This document shows positions 1-4,695 of a stretch of 6,250 bases of DNA, in pieces; the stretch's first letter is position 1; each line of letters opens with the position of its first letter. The stretch is from Candidatus Pelagibacter sp. (lineage in GTDB: Bacteria > Pseudomonadota > Alphaproteobacteria > Pelagibacterales > Pelagibacteraceae): positions 22,353 through 28,602 of the forward strand of contig NZJU01000049.1 of assembly GCA_002692325.1 (NCBI GenBank). The letters run 5' to 3'. The notes beneath the pieces are model-generated. The model was not told the DNA's origin, ran no database searches, and saw only the letters and a list, made by a program, of their open reading frames with translations. The translations under genes and the position numbers were made by a program.

Positions 1-1
1 G

Positions 2-643
2 TCTAATTATGCTAAAACTTTTGTTGAGTATATGTATTTAAGAAGATTCATGGAACAGAACAATCATATTGAGATTAAAGGTGAGGAATTCTTAGATAAT
101 ATTATTAAAAAAAAAAAACAAGTAATTTTTGTTTCAGGTCATTTTGCTAATTTTGAGCTCATGTCAATGGAGCTTACCAAAAGAAATATTAAATTAGCGA
201 CGATTTATAGACCTTTAAATAATTTATTTTTAAATCCCTTGATGGAATATTTAAGAGAAAAATATATTTGCAAAATTCAAATTAGAAAAGGAATTAAAGG
301 CTTAAAAAAAACTATAAATTTGATTAATGATGGTTTTAATATAGCACTTATGGTGGACCAAAGATTAAGTGAAGGTATAAAATCAAAATTTATAGGTAGA
401 GAGGCCTTAACAACAACTTTACCTGCGCAATTGATAAAAAAGTTTAATTTAGAAATTGTTCCTATCTATATCTATAGATTAAGGAACGAAAAATTTGTTA
501 TGGAAGTAATGCAACCAATTTTATATAAAGATTCTAAATCGAGTGACAAAGAGTTAATTACTGAAAATTTAAATGATCTAATTGAAAAACTTATTTTGCG
601 TAATCCTGGTCAATGGATTTGGACACACAATAGATGGAAATAA
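2..643 (+). CDS. LpxL/HtrB-family lipid A (lysophospholipid) acyltransferase, 5'-truncated by window edge
   Basis: The frame is open from base 2 with no start in view. The first residues (SNYAKTFVEY) match the conserved region shortly before the catalytic motif of this family, so the ATG at 32 is internal and about 80 N-terminal residues lie outside the window. The visible part has about 213 of the family's usual 290-300 residues. The acyltransferase H-x4-D/E motif is GHFANFEL, with His at 140-142 and Glu at 155-157. Further family features are a RPLNN segment, ALMVDQR, a FIGREALTTT segment, VPIYIYR, and the terminal NPGQWIWTHNRWK. Members are inner-membrane-associated enzymes that add a secondary acyl chain from acyl-ACP to lipid A precursors. 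The exact acceptor and chain length cannot be read from sequence. An A12 run at 107-118 encodes four lysines. The stop abuts the stop of the convergent DUF2093 gene. The family assignment is secure; LpxL versus a related acyltransferase is not settled. Confidence 0.87.
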   Translation, partial: SNYAKTFVEYMYLRRFMEQNNHIEIKGEEFLDNIIKKKKQVIFVSGHFANFELMSMELTKRNIKLATIYRPLNNLFLNPLMEYLREKYICKIQIRKGIKGLKKTINLINDGFNIALMVDQRLSEGIKSKFIGREALTTTLPAQLIKKFNLEIVPIYIYRLRNEKFVMEVMQPILYKDSKSSDKELITENLNDLIEKLILRNPGQWIWTHNRWK

Positions 644-658
644 TTATTTTCCATTTTT
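632..658 (+). terminator. Hairpin plus T-run over two abutting convergent stop codons; putative terminator
   Basis: Arms ATGGAAA (634-640) and TTTCCAT (648-654) are perfect reverse complements. The stem can extend by a G-T and an A-T pair to 632 and 656. The 7-base loop (641-647) contains both stop codons, TAA of the acyltransferase gene (641-643) and TAA of the DUF2093 gene (644-646, minus strand). A T5 run (654-658) begins at the last base of the right arm, as in an intrinsic terminator for plus-strand transcription. The minus-strand exit is less T-rich. The stem is A/T-heavy, with only two G-C pairs, so strength is doubtful. Confidence 0.45.
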
Positions 659-844
659 GATTTGTTCGTGACGTATTTTCACCTCAATAGGTGAAAAATA
701 TGCCTCTTGTAATTCTACATTCCAATAACTTAAGCTTTCTAAAGGAATCAATTTGTTACTTACAGCGCAAATAACGTGGTCTCCATGTTCTATCACATCA
801 AAAGAATTTGGCTTGAATTTAAGTTTTGCTTTGGTTTTAAACAT
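644..844 (-). CDS. DUF2093 family small protein
   Basis: This 66-residue protein matches the small alphaproteobacterial DUF2093 family through the central run GDHVICAVSNKLIPLES followed by LSYWNVELQEAYFSP. Family members are around 70 residues and have no established function. I see no signal peptide or membrane segment. The frame stays open upstream to an ATG at 910, but that would overlap the first 39 bases of purD, and the extra residues do not look like the family. The ATG at 842-844 gives the expected N-terminus (MFKTKAKLKFKP) and normal length. It diverges from purD across 27 bases and ends flush against the convergent acyltransferase gene. In many alphaproteobacteria, as I recall, a DUF2093 gene sits beside xseA and near purD. 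Here it is next to purD with no xseA between them. Confidence 0.82.
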   Translation of the reverse strand: MFKTKAKLKFKPNSFDVIEHGDHVICAVSNKLIPLESLSYWNVELQEAYFSPIEVKIRHEQIKNGK

Positions 845-871
845 ATAATATTTATATAATATAAATTCTTT
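845..871. promoter_or_regulatory. A+T-only divergent spacer between DUF2093 gene and purD; candidate promoters
   Basis: This is the only real intergenic gap in the window, composed almost wholly of A and T. TATAAT occurs at 855-860 and again at 844-849, the latter starting on the last base of the DUF2093 start codon. For the 855 copy, TTGGTT at 831-836 lies 18 bases upstream as a weak -35 candidate. Initiation from it would give a leader of only about 5 bases before the purD ATG. The 844 copy would give about 16. Neither leader has a Shine-Dalgarno-like sequence. The reverse strand also has TATATT-like hexamers that could serve the DUF2093 gene. In DNA this A/T-rich, such hexamers occur by chance. 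Confidence 0.35.
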
Positions 872-2137
872 ATGAATATTGCAATTATTGGAAGCGGTGG
901 AAGAGAGCATGCTTTATGCCTAAAATTTTTTGAATCAAAAAAAATAAGTAAAATTTTTTGTATCCCAGGAAATGCTGGAACCCATGCAATAGCAACAAAT
1001 CTGAATATTGATTTATTAGATTTTAAAAATATTAAGGATTCTATTAAAAAAAATGAGATTAAATTAGTGATTGTTGGACCTGAATTGCCATTAGTTAAAG
1101 GCATGGTTGATTATTTGCGAAAAGAAAATATTAAAGTGTTTGGCCCATCTAAATTTGCATCTAAATTAGAAGGCTCAAAAGCATTTGTAAAACAATTGTG
1201 CAGAAAATTCAAAATTCCAACGGCGCAATATAAAATATGCAAAAGTTTTTCGGATGTAAAAATTTTCTTAAAAAAAAATAATTTTCCTATAGTGGTCAAA
1301 GCAGATGGTTTAGCGGCGGGGAAAGGAGTAAAAATCTGTAAAAACATAAAACAAGTAAAATATTTCTGTAATAAAATTTTTTCGGGAGAGATAGGAGATT
1401 CAAAAAAAGTAGTTTTAGAGGAATTTTTAGTTGGGGAGGAGTTAAGTTACTTTTCAATAGTAGATAAAAAATCTTTAATTTTTTTTGGATCTGCGCAAGA
1501 TCATAAAAGAGTTGGTGAAAAAGATACTGGACCAAACACCGGTGGGATGGGAGCTTATTCCCCTTCCCCTTTGTTAAATAAAAAAATTGAAAAAAAGATT
1601 ATAAATAGAATTGTCAAACCAACTTTAAGAGCTCTCACATTAAAAAATAAACCTTACACTGGATTTTTATATACCGGCTTAATGATAAAAGATAATGATC
1701 CATATTTAATAGAATTCAACGTAAGAATGGGTGATCCAGAGTGCCAAGTAATATTGCCAAGAATTAAAACAGATATTTTAGAAATTATCCAGGCAGCAGT
1801 CGAAAATAGGTTATCTAATATTAAGATAAGATGGAATAATTTGAAATGTATGACAATTGTTTTATGCTCAAAAGGATATCCTGGAATTTTTAAAAAGAAT
1901 AAACCGTTAGAAAATTTAAAGAAAATAAATATTAAACATAATACTTTCATCTTTCATGCTGGCACTAAAATTTTAAAATCTAAAATTGTTTCAAGCGGAG
2001 GAAGAGTTCTTAATGTTACAAATGTTGGTACTTCTTTTAAAAAGATAAGAATAAATTTAATTAAGTTATTAAAAAAAATTAATTGGAAAGATGGTTTTTT
2101 TAGAAAGGATATAGGATGGAGAGTGATAGGAAAATGA
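872..2137 (+). CDS. purD: Phosphoribosylamine-glycine ligase (GAR synthetase)
   Basis: PurD catalyses the ATP-dependent joining of glycine to 5-phosphoribosylamine, the second step of de novo purine synthesis, in the cytoplasm. The 421-residue length is normal for a monofunctional enzyme and the protein looks complete. The N-terminal Rossmann-like domain begins NIAIIGSGGREHAL (residues 2-15), followed by VGPELPLVKG (68-77). The ATP-grasp part has PIVVKADGLAAGKGV (139-153), the family signature QDHKRVGEKDTGPNTGGMGA (209-228), and the metal-binding EFNVRMGDPE (281-290). The C-terminal domain carries SSGGRVLNVT (374-383). The ATG at 872 places the nucleotide-binding glycines at the usual distance from the N-terminus. 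No Shine-Dalgarno sequence precedes it, only an A/T spacer. Its TGA overlaps the ATG of rsmD, so the two are probably co-transcribed. An A9 run lies at 1270-1278. Confidence 0.97.
   Translation: MNIAIIGSGGREHALCLKFFESKKISKIFCIPGNAGTHAIATNLNIDLLDFKNIKDSIKKNEIKLVIVGPELPLVKGMVDYLRKENIKVFGPSKFASKLEGSKAFVKQLCRKFKIPTAQYKICKSFSDVKIFLKKNNFPIVVKADGLAAGKGVKICKNIKQVKYFCNKIFSGEIGDSKKVVLEEFLVGEELSYFSIVDKKSLIFFGSAQDHKRVGEKDTGPNTGGMGAYSPSPLLNKKIEKKIINRIVKPTLRALTLKNKPYTGFLYTGLMIKDNDPYLIEFNVRMGDPECQVILPRIKTDILEIIQAAVENRLSNIKIRWNNLKCMTIVLCSKGYPGIFKKNKPLENLKKINIKHNTFIFHAGTKILKSKIVSSGGRVLNVTNVGTSFKKIRINLIKLLKKINWKDGFFRKDIGWRVIGK
2106..2136 (+). promoter_or_regulatory. rsmD start region: two candidate ATG codons with AGGA-type ribosome binding sites
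   Basis: Two in-frame ATGs can start rsmD. The first, at 2116, has AGGA at 2106-2109 with a good 6-base spacing. The second, at 2134, has AGGA at 2128-2131 only two bases away but forms an ATGA overlap with the purD stop. The family N-terminus MRI(V/I)xGxxKG begins exactly at 2134, so I prefer that start. The upstream site could still load ribosomes, adding six residues (MESDRK). Confidence 0.5.
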
Positions 2138-2691
2138 GAATCGTAAGCGGTGAATTAAAAGGAAAAAAAATTCATCACGTTAAATCAAATTTAACTCGAC
2201 CTTTGAAAGATCAAGTAAAAGAAAGTATTTTTAATATAATCAATCATTCAAATTTGTTTCAGATTAAGATAAAGCATTCTGAAATTTTAGATTTATACTC
2301 AGGTACTGGTTCTTTCGGAATAGAGTGTTTATCAAGAGGGGCAAAACAAGTTAATTTTGTAGAACAAAATAACATACCATTTAATATCTTGAAAAATAAT
2401 TTGAGAGAAACAAATCTACAAAATAAGTCATTATGTTCAAATATGAATGTAAGTGAATTTTTAAAAATAAATAAAAAAAAGTTCGATATTATTTTTTTTG
2501 ACCCTCCTTTTAAAAATTTGGATTATTTAGAAGAAATTAAGCAAATTAAAGAATTTTTATTATATAAAAAGAATAATTTAATTATCATCCATAGAGAAAA
2601 AAGATCTGATGAACATTACCCTAATTTTTTTAAGATCTTAAAGGAAAGTTTTTATGGTAGATCTAAAATTTTATTTGGTACGATTTTTTAA
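2134..2691 (+). CDS. rsmD: 16S rRNA (guanine(966)-N(2))-methyltransferase RsmD
   Basis: RsmD transfers a methyl group from S-adenosylmethionine to G966 of 16S rRNA during 30S subunit maturation. From the preferred start it has 185 residues, typical of the family. The N-terminal MRIVSGELKGKKI matches the family opening, and TRPLKDQVKESIFNII (21-36) is the conserved substrate-side region. The SAM-binding motif I is LDLYSGTGSFGIE (52-64), followed by VEQN as the acidic end of the next strand. The catalytic motif IV is FFDPPF (121-126). All key motifs of an N2-guanine methyltransferase are intact. It overlaps purD by four bases, implying translational coupling, and its last 21 bases overlap the 3' end of the convergent pgi. 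An alternative ATG at 2116 would add six residues. Confidence 0.93.
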   Translation: MRIVSGELKGKKIHHVKSNLTRPLKDQVKESIFNIINHSNLFQIKIKHSEILDLYSGTGSFGIECLSRGAKQVNFVEQNNIPFNILKNNLRETNLQNKSLCSNMNVSEFLKINKKKFDIIFFDPPFKNLDYLEEIKQIKEFLLYKKNNLIIIHREKRSDEHYPNFFKILKESFYGRSKILFGTIF

Positions 2692-3882
2692 TCGTTGGAA
2701 AGTTCTTTTTTTAACCTCCTCCACTGCTGGTTGATCAAAAGGATTTATTTTCAACTTTTTTCCAATTAGGAAAGTTTCTAACATGAAAAACGAGAAAAGC
2801 TCCGCTAAACTCTCTTCATTAGTGGATGTAATTTTAAATTCTCTGAAAGGTATTTTTTTTCTTTCAAATACGTCTATTAAAGAGTCTTTTTGAATTCTAG
2901 CTATCTCTGATAAACTTTTTTGACTCAAAATATTAAACTTGGATCCAAAAAAATTGTTTTTTAATTTTTTCCCACTACTTTCATCAATGCTAAAAAAATA
3001 AAAAATCTTATCTTTGGGTCCGTCTAAATAAAGCTGTAAAAGACTATGGTGGTCTTTGGGGGTAGATGAGACAACCGGCAGTAACCCATTTCCTTTTTTG
3101 CCAAGACTTTCAGCGAATAGTTGCTGATACCAAAAGAGGAATTGTTCTAGTCTTGGATGATAGCTTAATAATACCAGTGAACTATACTTTTTACTTTGAA
3201 ATTTTTTTACCATTTCATTTACACCCAAAAATAATTTGGACTTATTTTTTTTTGTTACAGAAAGAATTCCTTTCTTGAATTTGTCTATTTTTAAACCCAT
3301 CAGAAAAGCAGGCAACATGGCTACCTCTGAAAGGACAGAATACCTGCCTCCAATTGTAGGATTATGTTTTACTATTTCAAAATTCCTTTTTTTGGCGAAA
3401 GAATTTAAAGCATTATTATTATCTTCAGTAATTATAATGGTATTATTTTTTTTCAGATATTTTGAGTTTAGAAAATTTGATATTAATATTGTTTCTAAAG
3501 TATTTCCTGACTTCGATATTATAATAAACAAAAATTTGCCAAATTTTTTTGATTTATCGAAGTTATAAAGTTTTAGTTCATCAAGATTATCAAAAAAAAT
3601 TATATCTTTTTTTATTCTCTCTATTAAGAAACTTTTTATCGCATTAGCACCAAGAGAGGACCCCCCCATACCAACAATTACAATTTGTTTAAATTTTTTA
3701 AATTTGTTAAATCTAGCAAAATTTAATTTATAATTTTGATGGAAGTATTGGAAAAAATTTTTATTACCAATTAAAGATTCTTGAAAAATTTTTTGGTTAA
3801 AAAATGTTGATTTTGTAAATTTTTTTGAATTGGTTTTTTTACTTATATTATTTGTTATAGTAAAATTTTCTATTTTTTTCAC
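2671..3882 (-). CDS. pgi: Glucose-6-phosphate isomerase
   Basis: PGI interconverts glucose-6-phosphate and fructose-6-phosphate. The motifs fall in family order: VIVGMGGSSLGA (68-79) and SKSGNTLET (123-131) for sugar-phosphate binding, GGRYS (178-182) with the conserved Arg180, ESLGK (258-262) with the likely catalytic Glu258, DHHS (277-280) with the ring-opening His, and NPFDQPAVEEVK (380-391) with the terminal catalytic Lys391. At 403 residues it is short compared with about 450 in Bacillus-type and 550 in E. coli-type enzymes, but no active-site element is missing. The start is GTG at 3880-3882. A stop codon lies two codons upstream in frame and the first internal Met is residue 72, so GTG is well supported. 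The start overlaps the lipoprotein gene's TGA as GTGA, suggesting coupled translation. A G7 tract (C7 on the plus strand, 3661-3667) encodes the GMGG loop. Confidence 0.96.
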   Translation of the reverse strand: MKKIENFTITNNISKKTNSKKFTKSTFFNQKIFQESLIGNKNFFQYFHQNYKLNFARFNKFKKFKQIVIVGMGGSSLGANAIKSFLIERIKKDIIFFDNLDELKLYNFDKSKKFGKFLFIIISKSGNTLETILISNFLNSKYLKKNNTIIITEDNNNALNSFAKKRNFEIVKHNPTIGGRYSVLSEVAMLPAFLMGLKIDKFKKGILSVTKKNKSKLFLGVNEMVKKFQSKKYSSLVLLSYHPRLEQFLFWYQQLFAESLGKKGNGLLPVVSSTPKDHHSLLQLYLDGPKDKIFYFFSIDESSGKKLKNNFFGSKFNILSQKSLSEIARIQKDSLIDVFERKKIPFREFKITSTNEESLAELFSFFMLETFLIGKKLKINPFDQPAVEEVKKRTFQRLKNRTK

Positions 3883-4196
3883 TTTTTAATGTTTTTTAAA
3901 ATTCTTTCTTCAGCTGAACTTTTGTCATTGTCCTGAGCTGTATTGCCTTTTGAATTAAGCATACCCTGAATCTTACTTTGAGCAGTATTTTCTTTTTTCA
4001 ATTCCTCGGGTTTTGGTAATTCAAAAATTTCTGGTGGAGTAGTTAAAGGTTCTTTTTTTTCGACTAAAAACTCATCAGTAGTTTTTATTTTCTCATTTCT
4101 AAGTATTTTTCCCGCTTCGCTAAAGGTGCCGCAATTAGCTAAAATAAAAAAAAGGAGGATGATGCTTATAAATTTTTTTAATTTCTCAATTCTCAT
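3879..4196 (-). CDS. bamF: BamF-like (DUF3035) outer-membrane assembly lipoprotein precursor
   Basis: This 105-residue protein starts with a lipoprotein signal peptide: basic MRIEKLKK, hydrophobic FISIILLFFILAN, then Cys22 (lipobox LANC). Asn at -1 is non-consensus, since Gly, Ala or Ser is usual. The segment TTDEFLVEKKEPLTTPPE (39-56), followed by LPKPEE, matches the alphaproteobacterial DUF3035 core (x-PDEF-x-V-x4-PL-x2-PP). That family is described as the BamF subunit of the outer-membrane beta-barrel assembly machine. The C-terminal 40 residues are low-complexity, charged and probably disordered. The gene overlaps the end of lspA by 11 bases and the start of pgi by four. lspA followed by a DUF3035 gene is, as I recall, a common alphaproteobacterial order and supports the call. 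No Shine-Dalgarno sequence is visible, so translation probably depends on coupling to lspA. That it is a lipoprotein is fairly sure; the BamF role is inferred from the family. Confidence 0.75.
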   Translation of the reverse strand: MRIEKLKKFISIILLFFILANCGTFSEAGKILRNEKIKTTDEFLVEKKEPLTTPPEIFELPKPEELKKENTAQSKIQGMLNSKGNTAQDNDKSSAEERILKNIKK

Positions 4197-4692
4197 CTTT
4201 TTTAAATATACTAATTAAAATTAACAAAAATACTCCTAAAGTGATAAATATATCCGCGATATTAAAGGTAAACCAGTGGAGATTACCATAATGCAGGTCT
4301 ATAAAATCCGGAACTGCATTAAAAATAGCTCTGTCATAAAAATTTCCTATTGCGCCACCTATTATTGAAGAACAAATAATCTTTTCGGAGGTGTTAGCTT
4401 TTATAGCATAATAAAACAATAGAATAATTACCGACCCAATAGTCAATGATATTAAGTTGTAAACCCAACTGGCCTCAAAACTCAATAAACCAAAGCCAAT
4501 TCCTGTATTCCATATTAAATCCAAGTTAATATAATTATTTATATAGAAAGCATTATCGCTAAAATTATTTATAATCTGAACTTTAGAATATCTATCTATT
4601 AAGAAAATAATTAAAATAATTATCAAAGAGTAGAAGTTCTCCCTTATGAAAATCTCATTTTTAATATCTTTAAAATTAATCAGATTTCTCAC
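4186..4692 (-). CDS. lspA: Lipoprotein signal peptidase (signal peptidase II)
   Basis: LspA is an inner-membrane aspartyl protease that removes the signal peptide of diacylglyceryl-modified prolipoproteins. The 168 residues contain four hydrophobic segments at about 21-34, 78-98, 104-120 and 145-163. Conserved elements are LIDRYSKVQI (31-40, first conserved Asp), WNTGIGFGLL (61-70), GGAIGNFYDR (112-121) with catalytic Asp120, VPDFIDLHYGNLHW (127-140), and FNIAD (143-147) with catalytic Asp147. The start is GTG at 4690-4692, three bases after the ileS stop, and there is no internal Met. AGGA lies one base from the GTG, which is closer than optimal. A stronger AGGGAG sits inside the gene ahead of a TTG at codon 23, but that start would cut away most of the first membrane segment. 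Order ileS-lspA is widespread in proteobacteria. The next gene encodes a likely substrate. Confidence 0.95.
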   Translation of the reverse strand: MRNLINFKDIKNEIFIRENFYSLIIILIIFLIDRYSKVQIINNFSDNAFYINNYINLDLIWNTGIGFGLLSFEASWVYNLISLTIGSVIILLFYYAIKANTSEKIICSSIIGGAIGNFYDRAIFNAVPDFIDLHYGNLHWFTFNIADIFITLGVFLLILISIFKKDEN

Positions 4693-4695
4693 TTC

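Noticed and set aside
32..643. Acyltransferase starting at the ATG at 32
   Set aside because: The frame is open to the window edge and residues before the ATG match the conserved family sequence, so the gene begins upstream of the window.
845..910. Longer version of the DUF2093 protein starting at an ATG at 910 (- strand)
   Set aside because: It would overlap the first 39 bases of purD and add 22 residues that do not resemble the family. The ATG at 844 gives the usual length.
793..1950. Minus-strand open frames opposite purD
   Set aside because: All lie opposite strongly conserved PurD motifs, with no recognisable domains or plausible start sites.
2680..2712. Intrinsic terminator for rsmD: six-pair stem at 2680-2695 followed by T7 at 2706-2712
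   Set aside because: The stem has only two G-C pairs and the T-run begins 10 bases after it, too far for a standard terminator. It is kept only as an observation on the overlap.
3066..3568. Plus-strand open frames opposite pgi
   Set aside because: They lie antisense to conserved PGI motifs, resemble no family, and are expected by chance opposite AT-biased codons.
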